DNA of 64,000 nucleotides from Streptomyces stelliscabiei (GCF_014873495.1 NZ_JADBGF010000001.1:5642001-5706000), one strand, 5' to 3'. Positions 31,296 to 40,164 are shown, numbered from the stretch's first letter. Numbers and translations are program-made. The notes: generated by a model from the sequence alone, not told the origin.

Positions 31296-32387
31296 TCACC
31301 CCGGCAGGGTCAGCCCCCACGCCCCCTCCCGCACCGTCCAGGTCCGCGTCCGCACCGGCCCCGCCACCAGGGAATCCGCCCGGTAGCGGAAATCCGCGCC
31401 GGACACCGTCACCCGGTGGCCGACCGCGTGCAGCGGGGCCGCCTCGGCGCCCACCGACACCGGCCGGATCTCGATGTCGGCGCCGCCGTCCGTGCCCGGC
31501 GTGATCGACACCGCCTCCACGGGCTGGTCGAGGTCGACGAGCAGCACGCCGTCCACCTCCACCCGCAGCCGCGAGGGCCCGGCACCGCCCCCCGCGGCGA
31601 CCCGTATGCGGGCCGGTCGCAGCGGACGGGACAGCCGGGCGGGCCGCGTCGGCCGCGTCGACAACGTACGGGCGAGGGACTGCGGCCAGGCGCGCAGCCA
31701 GTGGGGGCCGAGCGAGGACCCGTCGTCGGCGGGCCCGCCTTCCGCCCCCGGCACCCGGTCCGCTCCCGAGCCCGCCCCCGCCCTCGGGCCCGCCCCTCTG
31801 CCCGGACGCGAGCCCGGCCCCGTTCCCGTGCCGGTACCCGGGCCGGTGTCGGCGGCCGCGGTCCCCGCCGTTCCCGCCGTCCGGTCGGGCGAGGACGCTG
31901 AGGAGGGCGGATACGGCGAGGACGGCGGATACGGCGGGGACTGCGGGGACACACCCGGCAGAACCGGTATGCGCAGGGTGCCCAGCACCACCCCGTCGCT
32001 GTCGTCGACGAGCAGATCCAGCCGACGCTCGACGCCGTCGAGGGCGGCGCGGGCCGCCGCGACCGCGCCGGTGGGCACGCCGAGGGAGTGGGCCAGGCCC
32101 AGGGCGGAGCCCACGGGGACCAGGGAGAGGGCGCACGCCCCCAGCTCCCGCCGGCGGTGCAGCAGAGCCACCGCCCGCAGCAGCGCGCGGTCGTCGCCGA
32201 CCACCACCGGCCGCCGTGAGCCACGTCGTGCGAGCGCCCGCGCGAATTCCTCGGGCCCCTCCGGAAGACACACTTTCGTACTCGCCGCACCCGCGCTGAG
32301 CACGTCTTTCGCGATCCGTACGGCCTCGCCGTCCGTGCGACGGGCGAGGGGGTCGATGACCACGAGGAGCTGGTCGGGAGTCACCAC
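31296..32387 (-). CDS. Diacylglycerol/lipid kinase-like protein
   Basis: 363 residues from GTG 32387 with AGGA 5 nt before it; GTG 32384 is next. The N-terminal part (LLVVIDPLARRTDGEAVRIA, VVVGDDRALLRAVALLHRRR, LSLVPVGSALGLAHSLGVP) follows the diacylglycerol kinase catalytic fold. The classic GGDGT is replaced by G-D-D-R-A and the G-T-x-N-D/L-A motif by G-S-A-L-G-L-A, so it may be catalytically altered or inactive. A Pro/Gly/Thr-rich insert (about 150-225) splits the domain from the beta-rich C-terminal part (RLRVEVDGVLLVDLDQPVEA). The gene is divergent from purA, a conserved pairing in Streptomyces. Confidence 0.6.
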   Translation of the reverse strand: MVTPDQLLVVIDPLARRTDGEAVRIAKDVLSAGAASTKVCLPEGPEEFARALARRGSRRPVVVGDDRALLRAVALLHRRRELGACALSLVPVGSALGLAHSLGVPTGAVAAARAALDGVERRLDLLVDDSDGVVLGTLRIPVLPGVSPQSPPYPPSSPYPPSSASSPDRTAGTAGTAAADTGPGTGTGTGPGSRPGRGAGPRAGAGSGADRVPGAEGGPADDGSSLGPHWLRAWPQSLARTLSTRPTRPARLSRPLRPARIRVAAGGGAGPSRLRVEVDGVLLVDLDQPVEAVSITPGTDGGADIEIRPVSVGAEAAPLHAVGHRVTVSGADFRYRADSLVAGPVRTRTWTVREGAWGLTLPG

Positions 32388-32426
32388 CTCGGTCCTGCCT
32401 CGCTTCCTCGGGTAGCATCTTTGTGC

Positions 32427-32460
32427 AAGAGCCCCTTGCGCTATTGCGCCAGGGGCTTGG
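32427..32460. promoter_or_regulatory. Inverted repeat between the divergent kinase-like gene and purA
   Basis: AGCCCCTTGCGC-TATT-GCGCCAGGGGCTT, a 12-bp stem with one mismatch and a 4-nt loop. It is placed 40-73 nt upstream of the leftward gene and 125-158 nt upstream of purA. It could be an operator for purine control or a hairpin in a leader; the sequence alone does not decide. Confidence 0.5.
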
Positions 32461-32584
32461 TCTATTCCGGGGCATCCGGGTCCGACAGGTGCGACCAACG
32501 GCGGTCGCGGTGCACGCGGCGGTAATGAGCCACCGCGTACGCCCCCGACCTTGGACATGCCCCGCCCGGAAGGGGTGTACGCGC

Positions 32585-33868
32585 GTGCCCGCACTTGTGC
32601 TGCTCGGTGCTCAGTGGGGTGACGAAGGCAAGGGAAAGGCGACGGACCTGCTAGGTGGGTCTGTCGACTATGTGGTGCGCTACCAGGGCGGCAACAACGC
32701 CGGCCACACGGTAGTCGTGGGCGACCAGAAGTACGCCCTCCACCTTCTCCCTTCCGGGATCCTCACTCCGGAGTGCACTCCGGTCATCGGAAACGGTGTC
32801 GTCGTCGACCCGTCGGTCCTGCTCTCCGAGCTGAGCGGTCTGAACGAGCGCGGCGTCGACACGTCCAAGCTCCTGCTCAGCGGCAACGCCCACATCATCA
32901 CGCCGTACAACGTGACCCTCGACAAGGTCACCGAGCGCTTCCTCGGCAAGCGCAAGATCGGCACGACGGGGCGGGGCATCGGCCCGACCTACGCGGACAA
33001 GATCAACCGCGTCGGTATCCGCGTCCAGGACCTCTACGACGAGTCGATCCTGACGCAGAAGGTCGAGGCGGCCCTCGACGTCAAGAACCAGGTCCTCACC
33101 AAGCTCTTCAACCGCCGGGCCATCTCCACCGACCAGGTCGTCGAGGAACTGCTCGTCTACGCGGACAAGCTCGCCCCGTACGTCACCGACACGGTCCTGG
33201 TCCTCAACCAGGCCTTGGAGGACGACAAGGTCGTCCTCTTCGAGGGCGGTCAGGGCACGCTCCTGGACATCGACCACGGGACGTATCCCTTCGTGACGTC
33301 GTCCAACCCCACCGCGGGCGGCGCCTGCACGGGCGCGGGTGTCGGTCCGACGAAGATCAGCCGGGTCATCGGCATCCTCAAGGCGTACACGACCCGGGTC
33401 GGCGCGGGTCCGTTCCCGACCGAGCTGTTCGACGAGGACGGCGAGGCGCTGCGCCGCATCGGCCACGAGCGGGGCGTCACCACCGGCCGTGACCGTCGCT
33501 GCGGCTGGTTCGACGCGGTGATCGCCCGCTACGCGACCCGTGTGAACGGCCTGACGGACTTCTTCCTCACCAAGCTCGACGTCCTCACCGGCTGGGAGCA
33601 GATCCCGGTCTGCGTCGCGTACGAGATCGACGGCAAGCGCGTCGAGGAACTGCCGTACTCGCAGTCCGACTTCCACCACGCGAAGCCGATCTACGAGAAC
33701 CTGCCCGGCTGGTCCGAGGACATCACGTCGGCGAAGTCCTTCTCCGACCTCCCGAAGAACGCCCAGGCGTACGTGAAGGCGCTGGAGGAGATGTCCGGCG
33801 CGCCGATCTCCGCGATCGGTGTCGGTCCGGGCCGCGACGAGACGATCGAGATCAACTCGTTCATCTGA
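32585..33868 (+). CDS. purA: Adenylosuccinate synthetase
   Basis: 427 residues, the exact usual length. It couples GTP hydrolysis to joining IMP and aspartate, the first committed step to AMP. Motifs in order: LLGAQWGDEGKGKATDLL (P-loop and catalytic Asp), NNAGHTVV (catalytic His), TTGRGIGPTYADK, LFEGGQGTLLDIDHGTYPFV, T-T-G-R-D-R-R-C-G-W and a C-terminal P-I-S-A-I-G-V-G-P-G-R-D. It starts at GTG 32585 behind GGAAGGGG. It is followed by a perfect terminator and so is probably monocistronic. Confidence 0.97.
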   Translation: MPALVLLGAQWGDEGKGKATDLLGGSVDYVVRYQGGNNAGHTVVVGDQKYALHLLPSGILTPECTPVIGNGVVVDPSVLLSELSGLNERGVDTSKLLLSGNAHIITPYNVTLDKVTERFLGKRKIGTTGRGIGPTYADKINRVGIRVQDLYDESILTQKVEAALDVKNQVLTKLFNRRAISTDQVVEELLVYADKLAPYVTDTVLVLNQALEDDKVVLFEGGQGTLLDIDHGTYPFVTSSNPTAGGACTGAGVGPTKISRVIGILKAYTTRVGAGPFPTELFDEDGEALRRIGHERGVTTGRDRRCGWFDAVIARYATRVNGLTDFFLTKLDVLTGWEQIPVCVAYEIDGKRVEELPYSQSDFHHAKPIYENLPGWSEDITSAKSFSDLPKNAQAYVKALEEMSGAPISAIGVGPGRDETIEINSFI

Positions 33869-33889
33869 CGGTTCACGGGCGACCCACCT

Positions 33890-33921
33890 CGGGCCGGGCA
33901 CGCACACGCGTGCCCGGCCCG
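33890..33921. terminator. Hairpin terminator of purA
   Basis: Perfect 14-bp stem (33890-33903 and 33908-33921) with loop ACAC, 22 nt after the stop. After it, 33934-33980 holds degenerate repeats of a 9-mer GATGCGGCC / GATCCGGCT. Confidence 0.85.
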
Positions 33922-34073
33922 CTGTGTTCCGGCCGATGCGGCCGATGCGGCTGATCCGGCTGATCCGGCCGATCCGGCGGGTCGGTCTGGCCGGGCCACG
34001 TGCACGTGCCGGGCATATCCTGAAATGGCGCGCGATCCGCGCACGTCACACGGCCGGAGAGAAGGTGAGTGCG

Positions 34074-34367
34074 ATGCGCGTTCTGTTCAAGGCACGCTTC
34101 GACACCGAGAAGTCGAACGAGGCCATCCGCAACGGCACCCTCGGGAAGCTGATGCAGGCCGCCATGGAGCAGGTCAAGCCGGAGGCGGCCTACTTCACCA
34201 CCGACAACGGGCAGCGGACCTGCTACATGGTCTTCGACATGCAGGACAGCTCCGAGATGCCGGCGATCGCCGAACCGTTCTTCCTCGACATGGGCGCCGA
34301 CGTCACGTACACCCCGGTCATGAACCCCGAGGACCTGCAGAAGGGCCTCTCGGCACTGGGACGCTGA
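34074..34367 (+). CDS. Small conserved protein of unknown function
   Basis: 97 residues from ATG 34074 with GAGAAGG upstream; GTG 34065 is an alternative. MRVLFKARFDTEKSNEAIRN at the N-terminus, then AAYFTTDNGQRTCYMVFDMQ, then FFLDMGADVTYTPVMNPEDL suggest a beta-alpha-beta ferredoxin-like fold as in dimeric alpha/beta-barrel proteins (DUF3303-like). No catalytic site is evident. It is convergent with the gene at 34394. Codon use is normal for the genome. Confidence 0.7.
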   Translation: MRVLFKARFDTEKSNEAIRNGTLGKLMQAAMEQVKPEAAYFTTDNGQRTCYMVFDMQDSSEMPAIAEPFFLDMGADVTYTPVMNPEDLQKGLSALGR

Positions 34368-34393
34368 GCCATCGATCGGTCGATCGCCGGACC

Positions 34394-35044
34394 TCAGCTG
34401 AACACGATCATCGATCCCTGCGCCAGACTCCGGGTCGCCGCCGCGTGCAGGCCCAGCCAGACGTGCCGTTCGCGGGCGAACGGGCTGGGGTCGTAGGGGG
34501 CCGGAACGGCCGGCTCCTCCAACTCCGTGGGCGCGAGCGGTGCCTCGGGGCGCGCCGGTGGGTTCGCCGGGTCGATGCCGATGGCCGGCGCCACGAACTC
34601 CAGCTCCCGCAGCAGTCCCTGGGACGAACCCAGGGGGCCGCCGCCGGCGAGGAGTTCGTCGCTGGAGAGGGGCTGCGGGAAGTCGACCGGGACATAGGCG
34701 CCGGCGTGGTCGTAGTGCCAGACCAGGTGGGACTGCTGGGCCGTGGTCTCGAACATCTCCAGCAACTGCTCGTAGTCGCCGCCCAGCGCGTCCACCGGGG
34801 TCACCTCCAGGCCGCACACCTGGAGCAGATACGCGCGGCGCAGGAAGTGCAGCGCGTCGTAGTCGAAGCCGGCGACCGGGGCGACCTCGCCGGTCAGCCC
34901 CGGCATGTACTGGTACACCGGGACCGGTGGCAGCCCGGCCTCACCCAGCAGCTTGTTGTAGAGCGCGAGTTCCTCGGCGAAGGGATTGTCGGGCGTGTGG
35001 CACAGCACGTCGACGAGCGGGACCAACCAGAGGTCACAGGCCAA
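34394..35044 (-). CDS. Conserved protein of unknown function
   Basis: 216 residues. The frame begins at TTG 35044 with GGAG 8 nt upstream. It opens DLWLVPLVDVLCHTPDNPFA, has EVTPVDALGGDYEQLLEMFE and HLVWHYDHAGAYVPVDFPQP in the middle, and ends FARERHVWLGLHAAATRSLA. It has no signal peptide or membrane helix. The middle phrases resemble actinobacterial immunity- or chaperone-like hypothetical proteins, but I do not recognise a named family. It lies downstream of the glycosyltransferase gene on the same strand with a 98-nt gap. Confidence 0.65.
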   Translation of the reverse strand: MACDLWLVPLVDVLCHTPDNPFAEELALYNKLLGEAGLPPVPVYQYMPGLTGEVAPVAGFDYDALHFLRRAYLLQVCGLEVTPVDALGGDYEQLLEMFETTAQQSHLVWHYDHAGAYVPVDFPQPLSSDELLAGGGPLGSSQGLLRELEFVAPAIGIDPANPPARPEAPLAPTELEEPAVPAPYDPSPFARERHVWLGLHAAATRSLAQGSMIVFS

Positions 35045-35142
35045 AAGAGAGCTCCTCGGTCATCCGGCACGCACACGGACGGTAGGGACGCGTTCGCGCA
35101 CGGCGCACAGTGGTCAGGGAAGCGTAGTCGCTGGACGCGTCT

Positions 35143-37596
35143 TCAGTCCCCTGCGTGCAGGTCCCATACCCACACTCCGCCCACCCACTTACCCGGTCGC
35201 CCCACCAGCTTGTCCACGGCCTCGCGCAACCGCTCGTCGTACGGCTGCGGACGCAGGACCAGGGCGCCCGCGTGCCAGTACGCGAAGTCCTTGCGGGCCT
35301 GCGCCCGCCAGTTCTCCCCGATCGCCGGGACCTTGCCGGTGTAGCGGACGTCACGCAGCAGGTTGGAGGTGTGGCGGGGGGCCGCGCCGTAGATGCCGAC
35401 GCGGTCCTCGCCGAAGGGGCCGTTGAAGTAGCCGCCGGGCATCCGGAAGCCGAAGTGGGCCGTGCTCTGCCAGCGCAGGGCCTCCGCGTTGCCCGGGTCC
35501 GGCAGCGGCACGGGCACCAGGGTCTGCCCGGCCCCGGTGTCGACGTACGACGTCCAGGTGCCGTCCGCGATGAACGCCGGCACCTCGGCGCGCTCGACGG
35601 ACGTCAGCGGGGCCGGGACGATCGGCAGCAGGGCCAGGGTGACCGCCAGGAAGCCGACGTACCGGGTGCCGAGGCTCGGCACGGCGGCGAGCCGCGCGCA
35701 GGCGAGCGCCAGCAGCATGCCGAGGACCGGGGCGCAGATCATCGCCACCCGGCCCTCGATGACCGACTCCAGCAGCGGCTTCTCTGCGAGCAGTGCCCAC
35801 GGGCCGGGCAGCACGAGGTCCGTTCGCGGGAGGCGGATCTCGGGGCCGAGGGAGAGCACGGCGGCGGCGACCGCCGTGCAGGCCAGCGCCTTCACCAGGG
35901 CGCGGTCCCACAGGCGTACGACGATGCCGAGCGCCAGGAGGGCCAGCGGCCAGCCGTAGAAGGCGTTCTGTTCGGTGGGGTTGAGGGAGAGGGCCTCCGC
36001 CCGTTCCTTGTCGCCCGCGAGGGAGCGTTCGGCGAAGGAGAGGAGCGCGAGCGGGCTGTTGCCGGAGTTGCTGCCGTGCGCGATGTTGCCGTAGCTCTGC
36101 GGGCCGAGGAACTGCCAGCTGAGCGGGAGGGCGACGAGGGGGAGCACGACGAGGACCGCGATGCCGAGGCCCTGGAGCAGCGGGCGCCAGGCGTCGCGGG
36201 CCACGTCCCGCCGCAGGAGCCCGTACGCGACGGCGAACAGCAGCATGCCCATCGCGGCGAGGAGGAGGGCCTCCTCGCCGAGGAAGATCTGGTAGGCGGT
36301 CATCAGGCCGAGGACGACCCCGTCCCGCTGGGTCCGGGCGCCCGTGCACAGGCGCAGTGCCCGGTCGATGATCAGCGGGATCATGAACAGGACGACGAAG
36401 TTCGGGTGCGCGTTGGCGTGGCTGACCATCGGCGGCGCGAAGGCGGCGAGGGCCGCTCCGGCGAAGGCCGCGCCCCGGTGCCGTTCGACCCGTTTGACGA
36501 TCAGCCAGTACCAGGCGCCGGCCGTGGCGGCCAGGCCGAGGGTCATCACCAGGGCCAGAGTGATGGCCGGTCCCAGGGCGAGGGTGACGGGGGCGAGGGG
36601 GACCGACAGGCCCAGCATGACCGTGTTGGCCATCAGGTTCACGCCGTCGGGGAAGCCCTGGAAGGTGGTGAAGAGGGGGTTGCGGAGATGGACGAGGTTG
36701 TCGGCCGTGACCGCGAAGAACCACTCCCACTGGTTCTGGTCCTGGAGGGAGTCGGGCAGGTAACGGCCGTTCGGGTCGCGCCAGCGGCCGATGTGCAGGG
36801 CCACCGCCATCACCAGGAAGAGGGCGACGGCGAGGACGTCGGCCCGGCGGACCGAACGGGCCCGCAGGAGGGCGAGTTCACCGAGGACACGGGCGTAGTC
36901 GCCCGGCCGGATCTTCGAGCCCGGCTGGTGGGACCAGCGGACGGGGACCTCGACGACGGGCCAGCCGCTGCGGCGGTAGTACCGCAGGATCTCCACGTCG
37001 ATGCCGAACCCGTCGAGCCGGGAGGCGGCGAACGCCTCGCGGGCGCGGTCGCCGTCGAACAGCTTGAAACCGCACTGGGTGTCGCGGATGCCGGGCACCG
37101 CGACCCCGCGTATGAGCAGGTTCCCGGCCCGCCCGAGCGCCTCGCGCAGCCGGTGCTGGTGGCGGTCGATGGTCGCGCCCGGCGCCTCGCGCGAGCCGAT
37201 CGCGGCCGTGTACCCGTCGGAGAGCGCCTTGTCGAGCCGCTCCAACTCCTCGATGGGTGCGGCGAGATCGGCGTCGGTGAGCAGGACCCGGCGGCCGTGC
37301 GAGGCGAGGACACCGAGCCGCAGGGCGTGGCCCTTGCCCCGGTTGCGGGGCCCGCCGGAGACGAGCTGGACCCGGGCGTCGCGGGCGGTGACGGCCGCCA
37401 CGACCTCGGCCGTGCCGTCCGTCGACCCGTCGTCGACGACGATGACCTCCCAGCGGGCCGCGGCCTCGGTGGCCGCGAGGTGGGCGATGATCGCGTCGAG
37501 GGTGGGGGCGAGGCGGTCCTCCTCGTTGTACGCGGGGACGACGACGGAGAGGTCGACGCTCAGCTGCCCGCCGCCCGCCTTCGGGGTCGTGCTCAT
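35143..37596 (-). CDS. Fusion of GT2 polyprenyl-phosphate sugar transferase and GT-C-like membrane domain
   Basis: 817 residues from ATG 37596. Residues about 15-240 are a GT2 domain of the dolichyl-phosphate glucosyl/mannosyltransferase type: LSVVVPAYNEEDRLAPTLDA, VIVVDDGSTDGTAEV, VLLTDADLAAP (metal-binding D-x-D) and GSREAPGA. Residues about 255-680 hold ten or more membrane helices like GT-C transferases (ADNLVHLRNPLFTTFQGFPD, then MLGLSVPLAPVTLAL), and the last 130 form an extracytoplasmic domain. One chain could thus make a lipid-linked sugar and use it outside the cell, though the GT-C activity and acceptor are inference. It overlaps the GntR gene by 4 nt. Confidence 0.8.
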   Translation of the reverse strand: MSTTPKAGGGQLSVDLSVVVPAYNEEDRLAPTLDAIIAHLAATEAAARWEVIVVDDGSTDGTAEVVAAVTARDARVQLVSGGPRNRGKGHALRLGVLASHGRRVLLTDADLAAPIEELERLDKALSDGYTAAIGSREAPGATIDRHQHRLREALGRAGNLLIRGVAVPGIRDTQCGFKLFDGDRAREAFAASRLDGFGIDVEILRYYRRSGWPVVEVPVRWSHQPGSKIRPGDYARVLGELALLRARSVRRADVLAVALFLVMAVALHIGRWRDPNGRYLPDSLQDQNQWEWFFAVTADNLVHLRNPLFTTFQGFPDGVNLMANTVMLGLSVPLAPVTLALGPAITLALVMTLGLAATAGAWYWLIVKRVERHRGAAFAGAALAAFAPPMVSHANAHPNFVVLFMIPLIIDRALRLCTGARTQRDGVVLGLMTAYQIFLGEEALLLAAMGMLLFAVAYGLLRRDVARDAWRPLLQGLGIAVLVVLPLVALPLSWQFLGPQSYGNIAHGSNSGNSPLALLSFAERSLAGDKERAEALSLNPTEQNAFYGWPLALLALGIVVRLWDRALVKALACTAVAAAVLSLGPEIRLPRTDLVLPGPWALLAEKPLLESVIEGRVAMICAPVLGMLLALACARLAAVPSLGTRYVGFLAVTLALLPIVPAPLTSVERAEVPAFIADGTWTSYVDTGAGQTLVPVPLPDPGNAEALRWQSTAHFGFRMPGGYFNGPFGEDRVGIYGAAPRHTSNLLRDVRYTGKVPAIGENWRAQARKDFAYWHAGALVLRPQPYDERLREAVDKLVGRPGKWVGGVWVWDLHAGD

Positions 37597-38297
37597 CCGT
37601 CCGCCAGGCGTTCCACCAGCGTCAGGGACCGCTCGTCGTAACCGGCGATGATCTCCTGCGCGGTCTGCGCGTCCCGGCGGGTGAGGGCGTCGACGAGGTC
37701 GGTGTGGTCGGCCCACAGCCGCCCCTTGAGGTCGTCCGTCCAGTCGTTTCCCTGACGCAGGTGCTGGACCGCGCCGACCCAGGACCGGACGCGCAGCCGG
37801 TGCAGGAAGTCGGTGAGGTACGGGTTGCCGAACAGGGCGCTCAGCTCGCGCCAGAACCGCAGGTCGTAGCCGATCAGGATGTCCAGGTCCCCGGCGGTCG
37901 CGGCGCGCCGCGCCTCCTCGCCGCGTCGCCGGACCCCGGCGAGGGCGGCGGCCGTGCGGGGGTCGACCTTGCGGTCGCCGAGCCGCCGGAACATGCCGTC
38001 GGTGACCAGGATGCGGGCCTCGACCATGTTCCGGTAGTCGGCCAGGGAGTACGCGTGGACCTCGAAGCCCCGGTGCTGCACGGCGTCCAGCAGCCCCTGC
38101 GCGGACAGGTCCACCAGCGCCTCGCGCACGGGCGTCGCCGAGACGCCGTACTGCTCGGCGATCTCCTTGACCGTGAACTCCTGCCCCGGCTTCAGCCGTC
38201 CGGCCAGCACCTCGTCACGGAGCGCGTCCGCGAGCTGTTGCCGCAGGGTGCTACGGGTCACGGCGCCATTGCCGCCGCCGGTGCCGGTGCCGGGCAT
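37593..38297 (-). CDS. GntR-family regulator (FadR/FCD type)
   Basis: 234 residues. An N-terminal winged helix (TLRQQLADALRDEVLAGRLK, EIAEQYGVSATPVREALVDL, LLDAVQHRGFEVHAYS) precedes the all-helical FCD ligand-binding domain with the metal-ligand pattern Asp/His (YDLRFWRELS, and DHTDLVDALTRRD near the end). Ligands of this family are usually organic acids or amino acids. It lies between a class III aminotransferase gene (153 nt upstream) and the glycosyltransferase fusion (4-nt overlap). The start is ATG 38297; the symmetrical GCGTACGCGTACGC (38319-38332) just upstream may be its own operator. Confidence 0.88.
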   Translation of the reverse strand: MPGTGTGGGNGAVTRSTLRQQLADALRDEVLAGRLKPGQEFTVKEIAEQYGVSATPVREALVDLSAQGLLDAVQHRGFEVHAYSLADYRNMVEARILVTDGMFRRLGDRKVDPRTAAALAGVRRRGEEARRAATAGDLDILIGYDLRFWRELSALFGNPYLTDFLHRLRVRSWVGAVQHLRQGNDWTDDLKGRLWADHTDLVDALTRRDAQTAQEIIAGYDERSLTLVERLADG

Positions 38298-38318
38298 CGT
38301 GGTCTGGGTCCCCCATCC

Positions 38319-38332
38319 GCGTACGCGTACGC
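38319..38332. promoter_or_regulatory. Perfect 14-bp palindrome upstream of the GntR gene
   Basis: GCGTACGCGTACGC, 22 nt before the GntR start. It is a candidate operator for autoregulation. Similar GTACG-rich runs before other genes in this window (41310-41335, 44562-44575) reduce confidence. Confidence 0.35.
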
Positions 38333-38450
38333 ATTCTGTGCGTGCTCTCTGCGTTCTCTTACGAGCACGTCACCTTACGCGTTCGGGTTACGGGGAGGAG
38401 TTTTCGCCCTTCTGCTCACACTGCGCTCGGCACCGGGGACGACGACGGCC

Positions 38451-39806
38451 TCAGACCGTGTGTTCGTCCGCCACCGAGAGGGCCGCGTCGAGGGCGGCGA
38501 GCCCCTCCTTGGCCTCGGTCTCCGTGATGTTGCAGGGAGGCACGACGTGGGTGCGGTTCATGTTGATGAAGGGCCACAGACCGTTCGCCTTGGCGGCGGC
38601 GCCGAAGGCGAGCATGGGGGCGTTCGCCTCACCGGCCGCGTTGTAGGGGACGAGGGGTTCGCGGGTCTCCTTGTTCCTCACCAGCTCCAGCGCCCAGAAC
38701 ATGCCCGTGCCGCGCACCTCGCCGACGCAGGGGTGGCGCTCGGCGAGTTCGCGCAGGGCGGGCTCGACGACCGAGCGGCCGACGGTGGCCGCGTTGGTGA
38801 CGACGCCCTCCTCCTCCATGACGTTGATCGTCGCGACGGCGGCGGCGCAGGCCAGCGGGTGCCCCGAGTACGTGAGACCGCCGGGGTAGGGGCGCCGGGC
38901 GAACGTCTCGGCGATGGCGGGGGAGATGGCGACGCCGCCGAGGGGGACGTAACCGGAGTTCACGCCCTTGGCGAAGGTCATCAGGTCGGGTACGACGTCG
39001 AAGAGGTCGGCGGCGAACCAGGTGCCCGTGCGCCCGAAGCCCGCCATGACCTCGTCCAGGACGAACACGATCCCGTACTTGTCGCACAGCTCACGGACCC
39101 CGGCCAGATAGCCCGGCGGCGGGACCATGATCCCGGCCGTGCCCGGGATCGTCTCCAGGATGATCGCGGCGATGGTCGACGGCCCCTCGAAGGTGATCGT
39201 CGTCTCCAGGTGCTCCAGCGCGCGGGCGCACTCCTGCTCCTGCGTCTCCGCGTGGAAACGGGTGCGGTAGAGGAACGGCGCCCAGAAGTGCACGACCCCT
39301 GCCGTGCCGGTGTCGGAGGCCCAGCGGCGCGGGTCGCCCGTGAGGTTCACGGCCTGCTGGGTGCCTCCGTGGTACGAGCGGTAGGCGGCCAGCACCTTGG
39401 GGCGGCCGGTGTGCAGCCGGGCCATGCGGACGGCGTGCTCGACGGCGTCGGCGCCGCCGTTGGTGAAGAAGATCTTGTCCAGGTCGCCGGGGGTGCGCTC
39501 GGCGATCAGCCGGGCCGCCTCCGAGCGGGCCTCGACGGCGAACGCCGGGGCGAAGGTCGTCATCGTCGCGGCCTGCTCCTGGATCGCGGCGACGACCTTC
39601 GGGTGCTGGTAGCCGATGTTCGTGTAGACGAGGCCGCTGGTGAAGTCGAGGTAGCGCCTGCCGTCGTAGTCCCAGAAGTACGAGCCCTCCGCGCCGGCGA
39701 CGGCGAGCGGGTCGATGAGTTCCTGCGCGGACCAGGAGTGGAAGACGTGCGCGCGGTCCGCGGCCTTCACCGCGGCGCCGGCCTGGGGGTTCGGCTGAGG
39801 GGTCAT
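38451..39806 (-). CDS. Class III aminotransferase
   Basis: 451 residues. A PLP-dependent omega-amino acid / diamine aminotransferase family protein. PLP lysine Lys280 is in MTFAKGVNSGYVPLG, the metal/PLP Asp is in VFVLDEVMAGFGRTG, and FFTNGGADAVEHAVRMAR, YRSYHGGTQQAVNLTGD and GGLTYSGHPLACAAA are standard. The acceptor/donor specificity is unknown; the profile suggests aspartate-aminotransferase-fold proteins acting on beta-alanine, putrescine, taurine or similar amines. It starts at ATG 39806. The GntR gene downstream on the same strand is a plausible regulator. Confidence 0.88.
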   Translation of the reverse strand: MTPQPNPQAGAAVKAADRAHVFHSWSAQELIDPLAVAGAEGSYFWDYDGRRYLDFTSGLVYTNIGYQHPKVVAAIQEQAATMTTFAPAFAVEARSEAARLIAERTPGDLDKIFFTNGGADAVEHAVRMARLHTGRPKVLAAYRSYHGGTQQAVNLTGDPRRWASDTGTAGVVHFWAPFLYRTRFHAETQEQECARALEHLETTITFEGPSTIAAIILETIPGTAGIMVPPPGYLAGVRELCDKYGIVFVLDEVMAGFGRTGTWFAADLFDVVPDLMTFAKGVNSGYVPLGGVAISPAIAETFARRPYPGGLTYSGHPLACAAAVATINVMEEEGVVTNAATVGRSVVEPALRELAERHPCVGEVRGTGMFWALELVRNKETREPLVPYNAAGEANAPMLAFGAAAKANGLWPFINMNRTHVVPPCNITETEAKEGLAALDAALSVADEHTV

Positions 39807-39922
39807 GGGGGCGAGGGTAGGGGGCGGGGAGGGCGAGGGGGTATTGGCGACGTGTATGGGCCGGGGCGCCGGCGCGCGACACAGTGTCGCCCTCTTCGCC
39901 GGCCCTCGTGCGCGGGTGGGTG

Positions 39923-40066
39923 GGGGCTTCTCGCGCGGGTTCCCCGCGCCCCTCAAAAGCGGGGGCTGCGCCCCACGCTTTTCCCCGCCGCCTCCCGCGC
40001 GCCGGGCTTTCAGGCCCGCAGGGGCCTGTGTCTTTCAGGGGCGCGGGGAACTGCGCGAGAAGCCCC
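39923..40066. repeat. Dispersed palindromic intergenic repeat, copy 2
   Basis: Left arm GGGGCTTCTCGCG...TTCCCCGCGCCCCT, right arm AGGGGCGCGGGGAACTGCGC...AGCCCC, homologous to 4501-4660 and 43598-43710. It lies in the divergent region between the class III aminotransferase and the DJ-1 gene, so here it cannot be a simple terminator of a converging pair. Confidence 0.7.
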
Positions 40067-40099
40067 ACCGGGCCGCGGCCGGCACATGACCCGTCGTCA

Positions 40100-40137
40100 T
40101 TGACAGGAGGCTGTCGAAATGACAGCATGTTGTCAAT
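40100..40137. promoter_or_regulatory. Two tandem operator half-site pairs upstream of DJ-1/MarR
   Basis: TGACA-N6-TGTCG at 40101-40116 and TGACA-N6-TGTCA at 40120-40135, two copies 19 bp apart on the same face of the helix. The first overlaps a TTGACA -35-like hexamer. The MarR protein encoded at 40767 is the obvious candidate to bind here. Confidence 0.65.
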
Positions 40138-40164
40138 AAGGGTCGAGGTACTTCAGGAGGAGCC

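Noticed and set aside
35155..37641. Rightward 828-codon frame opposite the glycosyltransferase fusion
   Set aside because: Antisense shadow: charged low-complexity translation, no start signal, while the opposite strand has complete GT2 motifs.
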